Source: an uncultured Bacteroidota bacterium (GTDB taxonomy: Bacteria > Bacteroidota > Bacteroidia > UKL13-3). From it: a stretch of 64,000 nucleotides of DNA. The notes under the pieces are model-generated. The model saw nothing but the letters and a program-made list of their open reading frames with translations. It did not search any database and had not been told where the DNA came from. The stretch's first letter is position 1. Each line of letters starts with the position of its first letter. The DNA is taken from NCBI GenBank assembly GCA_903850915.1, contig CAINMV010000017.1, forward strand, positions 1 to 64,000, given 5' to 3'. Both the position numbers and the translations under genes were made by a program. This document shows positions 55,270-63,844 of the stretch, one piece after another.

Positions 55270-55788
55270 ATGTATCGCGATATTCTCATACAGGTTTTTC
55301 GGTTTGTGTTTATAATGGCACTGCAAGTTTTTGTTGTGAATCAAATTCTGCAATACAATCTTGTCAACCCCTTTATCTATCCACTATTTATTCTTATTTT
55401 ACCTGTCAATACCTCCTTTTTTTGGGTTCTCTCTTTAAGTTTTGCAATTGGCGTTGTTGCTGACTTATTTCAAATGACGGCAGGTATACATGCTGCGGCA
55501 ACGGTTTTTATGGGTTTCTTAAGGATCTTCTTTTTAAATACAGCTCTGAGTAAAGAAAACTTTGAGAAAAATATCTCCCCAAACATTCAAAATAAAGGGC
55601 TTACATGGTTTACTATCTATGCCATGTTGTTGCTTGCCGTTCATCATTTTGTACTCTATCTTTTAGAAGTTTTAACTTTTAATGAGTTTTTTTATACATC
55701 ATTAAAAGCAATATTAAGTGCCGCCGCATCGTTGCTTATTATTATACTATTGGAGTATTTATTAACGCCAACAGGCAAGAAAAAATAG
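55270..55788 (+). CDS. mreD: Rod shape-determining protein MreD
   Basis: A 172-residue integral membrane protein with about five helices and few polar residues. Assignment rests on the place between mreC (0 bp gap) and mrdA (12 bp gap), the length, and the helix pattern; sequence of MreD is poorly conserved. A short Asp-Leu-Phe-Gln-Met-x-Ala-Gly-Ile-His-Ala loop (about 64-74) matches the usual MreD layout. Confidence 0.85.
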   Translation: MYRDILIQVFRFVFIMALQVFVVNQILQYNLVNPFIYPLFILILPVNTSFFWVLSLSFAIGVVADLFQMTAGIHAAATVFMGFLRIFFLNTALSKENFEKNISPNIQNKGLTWFTIYAMLLLAVHHFVLYLLEVLTFNEFFYTSLKAILSAAASLLIIILLEYLLTPTGKKK

Positions 55789-55800
55789 TGATTCTGAACT

Positions 55801-57669
55801 ATGCAAAATCTAGAACGTCGTAAAGTTACTTTTTATCTTATCTTCGGCTTGGTGGCACTCGTTTTTTTGATACGTCTCTTTTATTTGCAAGTTATTAATA
55901 CCAAAGATATTGAGGCTGGAAGGTTAGAAGAAATCGTTTATCCTTCGCGTGGACTTATTTATGATAGATATGGCAAATTGATGGTGTATAACGACGCTAT
56001 CTTCGATTTAATGATTTATCCCAAGCAAGCAAAAAATATTGATACGTTAAAGCTTTGCGAAATAATAGGCATCTCTAAGGAGGATTTTGTGAGTAGGATC
56101 TATGATATCGTGCACGATTCGTTGCACTACCGAAGTACGAAGCCTTATGTTTTGGAAAAGGAGTTGTCAGAGCGCATGTATGCTACAGTGCAAGAGAACC
56201 TCTATCATTTTCCATGCTTAACAATGCAATCTCGAATTGATCGAAAATACGACCATCCAAGCGGAGCACATTTGCTAGGTTTTATTAGAGAGGTAAGTGA
56301 TCAAGATATCGCCAAATCGAAAAACTATTATGCACGTGGGGAAGGAATTGGTAAAACAGGCATCGAGCGAAGTTATGAAGATACACTCCGTGGGCATAAA
56401 GGTATTAGTTATTTTATACAAGATGTGGCTGGCCAGAAAAAAGGGCCATTTAAAGATGGAAAATTTGATATCCCTGCAATAGCAGGAACAAGTCTCACAT
56501 TATCAGTCTCGGTTGAGCTTCAGAATTATGGCGAAGAGCTGATGCAAAATAAAGTAGGTAGTGTTGTTGCCATCGAACCTGAAACAGGCGAAATTCTAGC
56601 TATGATAAGTAGTCCTGGATATGATCCAAATCTGTTGATTGGACGTGAGAAAAACCGAAACTACCAAATACTCAATGATGATCCCGCGAAGGTGCTTTAC
56701 AATAGACCTTTGGATGCAATGTATCCTCCAGGATCAATTTTTAAAAGCATGCAGGCGCTAATTGGACAGCAAGAAGGCGTTCTCTTTCCTGAAACGCGTT
56801 ACCCATGTCATCGCGGTTATCCAGTAATGGGAGGGAAGCCAGGTTGTCACTCTCATCCTTCACCGCTCGATTTAATTCAAAGTGTAGCCTATTCTTGCAA
56901 TTCCTACTATTGCTATGTTTTTCGAAGTATCGTTGATGAAAAGCGATTCCCCAATATTGAAGATGGCTATCGCAATTGGTACGATAAAATAAAACAATTC
57001 GGTGTAGGGCAAAGACTCGGCATAGATCTCCCTTTTGAGAATGGCGGGATATTGCGAAGTGTTGAATATTACAATAAAGTTTATGGTAAAAATAGCTGGA
57101 AGTCTTCCAATATTATTTCATTGGCAATTGGGCAGGGTGAGTTGGGAATTACTCCAATGCAAATGGCTAATGTGGTTGCCATCATTGCCAATCGTGGCTT
57201 TTATTGCGTGCCACACGCAGTGAAAAAAATAGGAGAAAATGGCACTATCGAATCTCGATTTAATGAGCGCCATAAAATTGATATCGAAAGAAAATATTTT
57301 GAATTTATTATCGAAGGTATGTTTCAAGTGGTACAAAGTGGCACGGCTTCAAATTGCAAAATTGAAGGAATCCCATATTGCGGTAAAACAGGCACAGCTC
57401 AAAATCCACATGGTAAAGACCACTCTGTATTTGTGGCTTTTGCTCCACGCGATAACCCCAAAATTGCGATTGCCTGTGTAGTTGAAAATGCTGGTTTCGG
57501 TGCAGATTGGGCCGCTCCAATTGCTAGCCTCATGATTGAAAAGTTTCTCACCGACTCTGTTTCGCGACATAGTATGGAAGATCGGATGAAGAAAGGGAAT
57601 TTAATACCTGCTGTTTATATGCGCGACCGTAAAAAGGAAATGTTGCGTGATTCATCTAAAACAAGGTAA
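55801..57669 (+). CDS. mrdA: Penicillin-binding protein 2 (elongasome transpeptidase)
   Basis: Class B PBP that cross-links peptidoglycan during elongation. The 622-residue protein has an N-terminal membrane anchor (about 10-25), the dimerisation/pedestal domain, and transpeptidase motifs Ser-x-x-Lys in Pro-Gly-Ser-Ile-Phe-Lys (about 310), Ser-x-Asn in Tyr-Ser-Cys-Asn-Ser, and Lys-Thr-Gly in Gly-Lys-Thr-Gly-Thr-Ala-Gln (about 525). rodA, its usual partner, does not follow. Last of the mre operon. Confidence 0.95.
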   Translation: MQNLERRKVTFYLIFGLVALVFLIRLFYLQVINTKDIEAGRLEEIVYPSRGLIYDRYGKLMVYNDAIFDLMIYPKQAKNIDTLKLCEIIGISKEDFVSRIYDIVHDSLHYRSTKPYVLEKELSERMYATVQENLYHFPCLTMQSRIDRKYDHPSGAHLLGFIREVSDQDIAKSKNYYARGEGIGKTGIERSYEDTLRGHKGISYFIQDVAGQKKGPFKDGKFDIPAIAGTSLTLSVSVELQNYGEELMQNKVGSVVAIEPETGEILAMISSPGYDPNLLIGREKNRNYQILNDDPAKVLYNRPLDAMYPPGSIFKSMQALIGQQEGVLFPETRYPCHRGYPVMGGKPGCHSHPSPLDLIQSVAYSCNSYYCYVFRSIVDEKRFPNIEDGYRNWYDKIKQFGVGQRLGIDLPFENGGILRSVEYYNKVYGKNSWKSSNIISLAIGQGELGITPMQMANVVAIIANRGFYCVPHAVKKIGENGTIESRFNERHKIDIERKYFEFIIEGMFQVVQSGTASNCKIEGIPYCGKTGTAQNPHGKDHSVFVAFAPRDNPKIAIACVVENAGFGADWAAPIASLMIEKFLTDSVSRHSMEDRMKKGNLIPAVYMRDRKKEMLRDSSKTR

Positions 57670-57749
57670 CGTTATTTTCTAAGGAGCTGTTTCTGGTTTT
57701 ATGTCCCTTCAATTAACAAATCAAAGGGCTATCATTGTTAATAAAACCG

Positions 57750-57757
57750 TACCTTTG
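57750..57757 (+). promoter_or_regulatory. -7 promoter box of the desaturase gene
   Basis: TACCTTTG, a perfect TAnnTTTG, ends 15 bp before the ATG at 57773; no clear -33 box. It suggests the gene is separate from the mre operon. Confidence 0.45.
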
Positions 57758-57772
57758 CTTCTTTAATCAAAA

Positions 57773-58753
57773 ATGAATAAGGCGCAGAGCATCACTAGAG
57801 GAGAAGTTATGTTACAGTTGGATAAAAACATTGAAACATATACACAAGAATTTCTCAAATCAATTGAAACCAATTGGCAGCCGGGTGAGTTATTGCCCGA
57901 CTCATCAAGTGAGTCTTTTTTTGAAGATATAAAGGTCATTCAAGGACAATCCGAAAATTTAAGTTATGATTTATTGGCGGTGCTCATCGGCGACACCATT
58001 ACTGAAGAGGCGCTACCTACCTATGAATCGTGGTTGGTGAGTATGGATGGTGTGCAAGAGCGTAAAGCAGACGGTTGGATGAAATGGATACGCGGATGGA
58101 CTGCAGAGGAAAATAGGCATGGTGATGTGTTAAATCGTTTCCTTTATTTGTGTGGACGCGTTGACATGCCAAAATTTGAAGCATCGGTTCAATATCTTAT
58201 TGCTGATGGATTCGATATTCAAACGGGCAACGATCCATATAAGAGTTTTGTATATACCAGTTTTCAAGAAACAGCCACGAATATTTCTCATCGTCGAGTT
58301 GCAACTTTAGCAAAGCAAAGTGGCAATATAGCGCTCTCAAGAATCTGTGGATTGGTGGCTAGCGATGAAGCTCGACATGCAAAAGCATATAAAACATTTG
58401 TTGAGAAAATTTTCGAAATGGACCCGAGTGAAATGATGGTCGCTTTTGAAGATATGATGCGCAAAAAAATAATTATGCCTGCAATGTATATGCGTGAGTT
58501 GGGTGATAAGGTAAATAGCTTCGCTAATTTTAGTGATGCCGCACAACGACTTGGGGTTTATACGTCTATCGATTATATTGAGGTGATGCAGGGTTTACTT
58601 CAAGATTGGAAAATTGAAAACATGCGTCATCTTAATGATGAGGCAGAAAAGGCTAGAGATTATCTAATGTCGCTTCCCGATCGCTTGACGCGCATTGCCG
58701 ATCGCCTTCGTACTCCAACTATTGAACATAAGTTCAGTTGGATTAAAGCCTAA
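57773..58753 (+). CDS. Acyl-ACP desaturase (stearoyl-ACP 9-desaturase family)
   Basis: Soluble diiron enzyme that introduces a cis double bond in acyl-ACP. The 326-residue protein has the two iron motifs Glu-Glu-Asn-Arg-His-Gly (about 110-115) and Asp-Glu-Ala-Arg-His-Ala (about 200-205), and Phe-Gln-Glu-Thr-Ala-Thr (about 164-169) as the third ligand region. The family is plant-like FAB2/DesA1 type. It needs O2 and ferredoxin, pointing to an aerobic lifestyle. Confidence 0.92.
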   Translation: MNKAQSITRGEVMLQLDKNIETYTQEFLKSIETNWQPGELLPDSSSESFFEDIKVIQGQSENLSYDLLAVLIGDTITEEALPTYESWLVSMDGVQERKADGWMKWIRGWTAEENRHGDVLNRFLYLCGRVDMPKFEASVQYLIADGFDIQTGNDPYKSFVYTSFQETATNISHRRVATLAKQSGNIALSRICGLVASDEARHAKAYKTFVEKIFEMDPSEMMVAFEDMMRKKIIMPAMYMRELGDKVNSFANFSDAAQRLGVYTSIDYIEVMQGLLQDWKIENMRHLNDEAEKARDYLMSLPDRLTRIADRLRTPTIEHKFSWIKA

Positions 58754-58768
58754 CAGGCAAACACTATT

Positions 58769-60343
58769 TTACTTCATTATAGTTTTACCTTGATGGTTTT
58801 TTAGCGCAATAGCTTCTGCAACTCTTTGGCCATCCATGGCGGCACTCACTATACCTCCCGCATATCCGGCACCTTCAGCGCATGGGTAAATTCCTTTGAT
58901 TTGGACGTGTTCTAAAGTTAAGTCATCTCTTGTTATGCGCACAGGGCTGCTAGTTCTACTTTCAGTAGCAACCATTATCGCATCCATTGAATTATATCCT
59001 TTAATTTTATTGCTGAAATCTTTTAATGCAATCTTTAATTTTGATGTTATCTCCAAAGGCATAACCTGATTAATATTTGCTGATGTTAATCCAGGCAAAT
59101 AGCTGCATTCGGGTAGTGTGTTCGAGAATTTATTATTAAGGAAGTCGCTAATACGTTGCGCAGGTGCTTTAATACTATCTCCAGCAGCGTGAAAGCAGTG
59201 TTGTTCAACTTCCTTTTGGTATTGTAATGATGCCAATGGCCCCTGCTTGGTGTATTTTAAATAATCTTTTTCGTTGATACTCACCACTAAGCCACTATTG
59301 GCAAATTGGCCATTACGTTTGCTAGGGCTCCAACCATTAACCACTACCTCACCAGTATTTGTGGCTGCTGGTGCAATAATGCCCCCTGGGCACATACAAA
59401 AGCTAAATACGCCTGTTTGTTCTACCTGCGTAACCAAGCTGTATGAGGCGGGTGGCAAATAATCCGGACGAATACTGCACTTGTATTGCGCTTCGTCAAT
59501 AATATGTTGAGGATGTTCTACGCGCACACCAATAGCAAGAGGTTTGGCTTCAATAAATATTTTCTTGCGGTGCAACATTTCGAAAATGTCGCGGGCACTA
59601 TGCCCTGTAGCTAAAATAACGTGGTTAGCGATTATTTTTGTGTCATTATTAATGGTAAACGATAGTAATTTGTCAAACGACGTTACAACATCGGTGAGCC
59701 TGCTGTTGAAATGCACCTCACCACCACACGACTCGATGGTCTTACGCATCGACGTAACAATTTGTGGTAACTTATTGGTGCCAATATGCGGATGTGCCTC
59801 ATAAAGTATATTAGGCGAAGCACCATGGTAAACAAATAATGAAAGAATTTCCTGAAGGTTTCCACGCTTATTGCTGCGAGTATATAGCTTGCCATCACTA
59901 TAGGTTCCAGCTCCACCCTCTCCGAAACAATAATTACTGTCGGGGTTTATTTTTAAATTCCTGTTGATTTCCGCCAAATCACGCCGCCGTGTTTTTACAT
60001 CTTTTCCGCGTTCAAAAATTATAGGTTTTAATCCTAAGGTAATAAGTTTTAATGCTGCAAATATACCTGCTGGTCCGAAGCCAATGATATGGACTTCTTT
60101 CGCATTACTTACATTTTGAAATTCAATTTGAATTTGAGTAGGCTGGAAAGCCTCATCGGTGAATGCTTTAACAAGAAAGCGAAATTTAATATTTCTACTG
60201 CGCGCGTCAATCGACTTCTTTAATATTTCGAAGCCAGTAATATGGTCAATATTTACACCGAGATGTCTTGCAATAGAGCGCTTTAAAAGTAAATTATCTG
60301 AGCATTGGTCAGGAGTGAGGAATAATTCTATCTCTTGTATCAT
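58769..60343 (-). CDS. FAD-dependent dehydrogenase (COG2509-like)
   Basis: A 524-residue flavoprotein. The N-terminal 80 residues are a small domain with Leu-Leu-Leu-Lys-Arg-Ser-Ile-Ala-Arg. The Rossmann motif Gly-Phe-Gly-Pro-Ala-Gly-Ile-Phe-Ala-Ala (about 88-97) follows, then Glu-Arg-Gly-Lys, the Gly-Glu-Gly-Gly-Ala-Gly-Thr-Tyr-Ser-Asp-Gly-Lys-Leu stretch, and Thr-Gly-His-Ser-Ala-Arg-Asp as second FAD motif. This fits uncharacterised FAD-dependent dehydrogenases, distantly like HI0933. The substrate is unknown. It is 41 bp after fabD. Confidence 0.88.
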   Translation of the reverse strand: MIQEIELFLTPDQCSDNLLLKRSIARHLGVNIDHITGFEILKKSIDARSRNIKFRFLVKAFTDEAFQPTQIQIEFQNVSNAKEVHIIGFGPAGIFAALKLITLGLKPIIFERGKDVKTRRRDLAEINRNLKINPDSNYCFGEGGAGTYSDGKLYTRSNKRGNLQEILSLFVYHGASPNILYEAHPHIGTNKLPQIVTSMRKTIESCGGEVHFNSRLTDVVTSFDKLLSFTINNDTKIIANHVILATGHSARDIFEMLHRKKIFIEAKPLAIGVRVEHPQHIIDEAQYKCSIRPDYLPPASYSLVTQVEQTGVFSFCMCPGGIIAPAATNTGEVVVNGWSPSKRNGQFANSGLVVSINEKDYLKYTKQGPLASLQYQKEVEQHCFHAAGDSIKAPAQRISDFLNNKFSNTLPECSYLPGLTSANINQVMPLEITSKLKIALKDFSNKIKGYNSMDAIMVATESRTSSPVRITRDDLTLEHVQIKGIYPCAEGAGYAGGIVSAAMDGQRVAEAIALKNHQGKTIMK

Positions 60344-60384
60344 TGGTTGTCAGGTTTCTATCCTGAAGGGGTATAAAGATTTAA

Positions 60385-61257
60385 TTAAACGATGATGGCC
60401 GTGGGTTCAATCTTTTTAATCAATCCTTGTAACACAGTCCCTGGACCGTATTCGCTAAATTGCGTGGCGCCATCAGCCACCATTGCGCGAACGCACTGCG
60501 ACCATTTGACAGGCGCTGTAAGTTGTATTAAGAGGTTTTGTTTTATTTCGTTAGCACTGCGAACTCCAATAGCAACGGCATTTTGATAAACAGGACAAAT
60601 TGGTTCATGGAAGTTGGTTGATTCAATCGCTTGTGCCAATTCTAATTCAGCAGGTTTCATTAGTGGAGAGTGAAAGGCGCCACCCACCTGCAATAATAGC
60701 GCTCGTTTTGCACCAGCAGCTTTCAATGCATCACATGCTTTTTGAACACCTGTAATGCTTCCCGAAATTACTAGTTGTCCCGGACAATTGTAATTGGCTG
60801 CAACAACAATATCATCTGCTATAGACAAACAAATTTCTTCCACCTTGGTGTCGTCTAAACCCAGTATAGCTGCCATAGTGGAAGGAGCAATATCGCAGGC
60901 TTTCTGCATGGCTTGTGCACGCAGACTTACCAGTTTTAAAGCGTCTTGGAAGTTAAGTGCCCTATTGGCCACCAAGGCACTAAATTCGCCCAAAGAATGA
61001 CCCGCAACCATGTCTGGTGTTGGATGCTGTTTCACTAAATAACTTATTACGGAATGAATAAAAACAGCAGGTTGGGTTACGTTAGTTTGTTTTAACTCTT
61101 CATCAGTTCCTCCGAACATGATATCGCTAATTCGAAAGCCAAGTATATCGTTGGCATCTTCAAAAAGTTCTTTGGCTTTGTAAGAGCTTTCATAAAGATC
61201 TTTGCCCATGCCCACAAATTGTGCGCCCTGACCTGGAAAAACAAATGCGTGTTTCAT
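60385..61257 (-). CDS. fabD: Malonyl-CoA:ACP transacylase
   Basis: Loads malonyl units on ACP for fatty-acid synthesis. I place the start at ATG 61257 (Met-Lys-His-Ala-Phe-Val-Phe-Pro-Gly-Gln-Gly-Ala-Gln), since the family begins right there; the frame extends 23 hydrophobic codons upstream. The active-site serine is in Gly-His-Ser-Leu-Gly-Glu (about 91-96), with Pro-Gly-Gln-Leu-Val-Ile-Ser-Gly later and the catalytic His in Ala-Phe-His-Ser-Pro-Leu. 290 residues, normal. Confidence 0.95.
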   Translation of the reverse strand: MKHAFVFPGQGAQFVGMGKDLYESSYKAKELFEDANDILGFRISDIMFGGTDEELKQTNVTQPAVFIHSVISYLVKQHPTPDMVAGHSLGEFSALVANRALNFQDALKLVSLRAQAMQKACDIAPSTMAAILGLDDTKVEEICLSIADDIVVAANYNCPGQLVISGSITGVQKACDALKAAGAKRALLLQVGGAFHSPLMKPAELELAQAIESTNFHEPICPVYQNAVAIGVRSANEIKQNLLIQLTAPVKWSQCVRAMVADGATQFSEYGPGTVLQGLIKKIEPTAIIV

Positions 61258-61454
61258 TGATGGTTGAATTAAGCGGTAAAAGTAATAAAAAATAAACCAT
61301 ACTATATAAACTTGCAAGTGTAACAATGCGATTTTTAGAAGGTAATTTTGAGGTATTCTATTCGGATTTTGGCCATTATAAATCGATGGATGAAAATTTC
61401 GTTATGATTCGTTAATTTACTTTAACGTTAAAGGGTGTTTTGTAAATTTGAAAC

Positions 61455-61571
61455 ATGAAAAATATATTTGGAGTGTTATTGTTTGCTGTTTTTGCTGTTT
61501 TAATTTTAGTGGCCTTTCTATTGGAGAAATCGGGTGCATTTAAAGCAGAAACTGTGAACATGAAAAAATAA
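61455..61571 (+). CDS. Putative 38-residue single-helix membrane peptide
   Basis: ATG to TAA, 38 residues: Met-Lys-Asn-Ile, a hydrophobic helix (about 5-22, Phe-Gly-Val-Leu-Leu-Phe-Ala-Val-Phe-Ala-Val-Leu), then Leu-Glu-Lys-Ser-Gly-Ala and a Lys-rich end. It is divergent from fabD and preceded by TTTGTAAATTTG. The composition is what a small membrane peptide would look like, but at this length a chance frame in AT-rich DNA cannot be excluded. Homologues have not been checked. Confidence 0.45.
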   Translation: MKNIFGVLLFAVFAVLILVAFLLEKSGAFKAETVNMKK

Positions 61572-61721
61572 TACTTTTGATGAATTTAGAATTAATTTAT
61601 TATTTTTTTTTCAACGAATCGTGGATTTATAAGCGCAGAATTTAATTTATCTAATAATTTTGTAACCTAAAAATAGACATGCAAGTACTGTAGCTTCTAA
61701 ACTATCGAATTCATTGGATAT

Positions 61722-62456
61722 TTAAAAATTCACATGCCAATCCCAATTCCTTGTATCATTATCTGTTTTTTGTAAGGCCACAGCACGTGAATTTATGCCT
61801 AATTCAAAATCTGTTTTAATGATCTCTTCTTTCAATAACTTATCAGTGTAAGGCAATAAACGTATTAGTTTATTAAGTTTATCTGGCTTTTCTTTTGGAT
61901 GGTATAATGCAAATTGAGAATATATTTTGTAATTTGGGAATTGTGATATATACCTGAGTAATTTTCTTATACCTGGAAAGTCAACATCATCAAATACTAT
62001 TATCCCGTTTAGATCTAAAATTTTATCAAGATAAAAGAAATCCACAAGCAACCAATCGAATTGTTTTGTTGAGTCAATGTAAGCAAAATCAAATTTCATT
62101 CCTTTTTCTAATAAAGTAGGCAAAACGACATAACAAAATTCCTCATAAAACGCTACTTTTCCTGAATAACCGGCTTGGTTTATTAAATCAATTCCATTCC
62201 CACCCCAACCGGTGTTTTGAAATTTATCAATAACTAGATGTTGACCTCCATTATTAACAATTTCTTCAGTTATTGCTAATGTAGAAATGCCATAAGCAAA
62301 TCCTATTTCAATTGAACTTTTAAAATTATTTTTTTTAATAATATTTTGCAAATATTCGCATTGCCCTCTGTTGGTTTCAGAATGAATGTCAATTATTTGG
62401 TTTTTACTGTTTGTGAATTTTTTAGTTGCAAAGATGTTTTCAAGGAACTTATTCAT
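61722..62456 (-). CDS. Class I SAM-dependent methyltransferase (Methyltransf_24-like)
   Basis: A 244-residue protein with motif I Ser-Ser-Ile-Glu-Ile-Gly-Phe-Ala-Tyr-Gly-Ile-Ser-Thr (about 47-59), His-Leu-Val-Ile-Asp-Lys-Phe as motif II, Phe-Asp-Phe-Ala-Tyr-Ile-Asp-Ser (about 124-131) and Gly-Ile-Ile-Val-Phe-Asp-Asp-Val (about 149-156). This is the pattern of small O-methyltransferases of the Methyltransf_24 group. The gene is more AT-rich than its neighbours and stands alone, which hints at transfer. Acceptor unknown. Confidence 0.82.
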   Translation of the reverse strand: MNKFLENIFATKKFTNSKNQIIDIHSETNRGQCEYLQNIIKKNNFKSSIEIGFAYGISTLAITEEIVNNGGQHLVIDKFQNTGWGGNGIDLINQAGYSGKVAFYEEFCYVVLPTLLEKGMKFDFAYIDSTKQFDWLLVDFFYLDKILDLNGIIVFDDVDFPGIRKLLRYISQFPNYKIYSQFALYHPKEKPDKLNKLIRLLPYTDKLLKEEIIKTDFELGINSRAVALQKTDNDTRNWDWHVNF

Positions 62457-62787
62457 TTAGTTTAATTTTAATTTTGTATTCTGTTTAAAGGACTCAAGCC
62501 AAGGCTACATTTTCAGATACCTACCATAGTTAAATTAAAATAAGTTAAAACTTTGTGCTTTTTCAAAATCAGTTTCGTGTGGAAATCTAAATCTGTTTTT
62601 AAAATACTAGGAACGCAAAAGTCGTGAAGTGAAATTACAGGACTTTATAAAATTTCCAAGTTTGTTTTTTGTTTAGTTAAATTAGTGTATATCATTTGTT
62701 TTCATTTTTGTGTCGTTTGCTTATGAACCAAATATAAAAAAGCCTGACGGGATTTCCGTCAGGCTTTTTTGTTGTAAGTCAGTTTAA
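62457..62787. other. Non-coding gap with one terminator
   Basis: AT-rich stretch of about 330 bp. Apart from the terminator at 62736-62770, no gene, repeat or clear promoter is seen. Confidence 0.5.
62736..62770. terminator. Bidirectional terminator beside the Cys-rich protein gene
   Basis: Perfect ten-base stem AGCCTGACGG/CCGTCAGGCT (62741-62750, 62756-62765) with a five-base loop, flanked by A and T runs. It lies 17 bp after the stop of the gene on the minus strand. Confidence 0.88.
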
Positions 62788-63006
62788 TTATTTAGCTGGC
62801 TTAGTTGTAGATTTTGAATCGGCAGTTTTCTTATCGCCACAAGCAGCTTTTTTATCTTTGCTGCAACAAGAGTGAGTAGATGAACATTCTTTTTTTGCCT
62901 CAGGCTTGGAAGTGGTTGCAGCTGCAGGCTTTGTAGCTGGTTGTTGGGCCATGGCCATCGAAGCGATAAAAAAAACAGAAACGGCAAATGATAATAACTT
63001 TTTCAT
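62788..63006 (-). CDS. Small exported Cys/Lys-rich protein
   Basis: A 72-residue protein. Signal peptide Met-Lys-Lys-Leu-Leu to Ala-Met-Ala-Gln (about 1-21), then a mature region of Lys, Thr, Ala and Ser. It has a Cys-containing centre: Glu-Cys-Ser-Ser-Thr-His-Ser-Cys-Cys-Ser-Lys, followed by Ala-Cys-Gly-Asp (about 40-57). Four cysteines and a His could bind metal. Preceded by a perfect -7 box and followed by a strong terminator, so it has its own transcript. Function unknown. Confidence 0.72.
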   Translation of the reverse strand: MKKLLSFAVSVFFIASMAMAQQPATKPAAATTSKPEAKKECSSTHSCCSKDKKAACGDKKTADSKSTTKPAK

Positions 63007-63049
63007 GATGTTTATGAGGTATTAATGGGTTTGGTTTAAACTTATAATG

Positions 63050-63057
63050 CAAATATA
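63050..63057 (-). promoter_or_regulatory. -7 promoter box of the Cys-rich protein gene
   Basis: Minus-strand TATATTTG, a perfect TAnnTTTG, ending 43 bp before the ATG; an AT-rich upstream stretch follows. Confidence 0.5.
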
Positions 63058-63146
63058 CATGTTTTATATAAAAAAAAATATACAAAACATACACTTTGTT
63101 AAGACGAAGGGTATAGTCATAAAGTTACAGTGGCTATCGTAATTGG

Positions 63147-63797
63147 TTAAACCAGCGTAGCGATAACCGTCTCGCCACCGCGCACCACTTGTTCCTTATT
63201 TACCAAAATCTCTGTTCCTAAAGGGAAGAAGAGATCCACGCGTGAACCAAATTTTATAAATCCCATTTCGCCACCCGCCACTGCCTTGTCGCCGACTTTA
63301 CTATACATCACAATGCGACGGGCCATAGCGCCTGCAATTTGGCGAAACAATACAGCGTGATGACCTTGTTTTACTACAATGGTGGTTCGTTCGTTCTCTG
63401 TTGATGATTTTGGATGCCAAGCAACTAGGAATTTTCCAGGATGGTATTTTGCATAATCAACCTCTCCTTGTATGGGATATCTATTTACGTGTACATTAAA
63501 TGGCGACATGAAAATTGAAACTTGAATTCTCTTGTCTTTGAAATATTCTGGCTCTTCCACTTCCTCAATTACAACTACCTTACCATCAGCAGGTGCAATT
63601 ACCTGGTTGACATTTGCAACAGTGATTCGTGGTGGATTTCTGAAAAACTGCAATACGATTACGAGCACCCCTAAACTTAATAAAACAAAAAGTTTGAAAA
63701 GCCATTCAGGGGCAATGCTATGCATGCCGAAACACAATAATGTTAAGCTTCCGATGCTGATTAATAGGGTAGGATATCCCTCACGATGTAGAAACAT
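63147..63797 (-). CDS. psd: Phosphatidylserine decarboxylase (short form)
   Basis: Makes phosphatidylethanolamine from phosphatidylserine at the inner membrane. The 216-residue protein has two N-terminal hydrophobic helices (about 11-50), Ala-Pro-Ala-Asp-Gly-Lys-Val (about 68-74), Phe-Met-Ser-Pro-Phe-Asn-Val-His-Val-Asn-Arg and the self-cleavage site Phe-Gly-Ser-Arg-Val-Asp (about 183-188), where Ser would become the pyruvoyl group. This is the archaeal/Bacteroidota short type. It is followed by the end of a methylmalonyl-CoA mutase-type gene upstream. Confidence 0.93.
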   Translation of the reverse strand: MFLHREGYPTLLISIGSLTLLCFGMHSIAPEWLFKLFVLLSLGVLVIVLQFFRNPPRITVANVNQVIAPADGKVVVIEEVEEPEYFKDKRIQVSIFMSPFNVHVNRYPIQGEVDYAKYHPGKFLVAWHPKSSTENERTTIVVKQGHHAVLFRQIAGAMARRIVMYSKVGDKAVAGGEMGFIKFGSRVDLFFPLGTEILVNKEQVVRGGETVIATLV

Positions 63798-63844
63798 AAA
63801 TAGGTTGAGTATAATTTTTAAACGGTTATCGTAAATTTAAGAGG

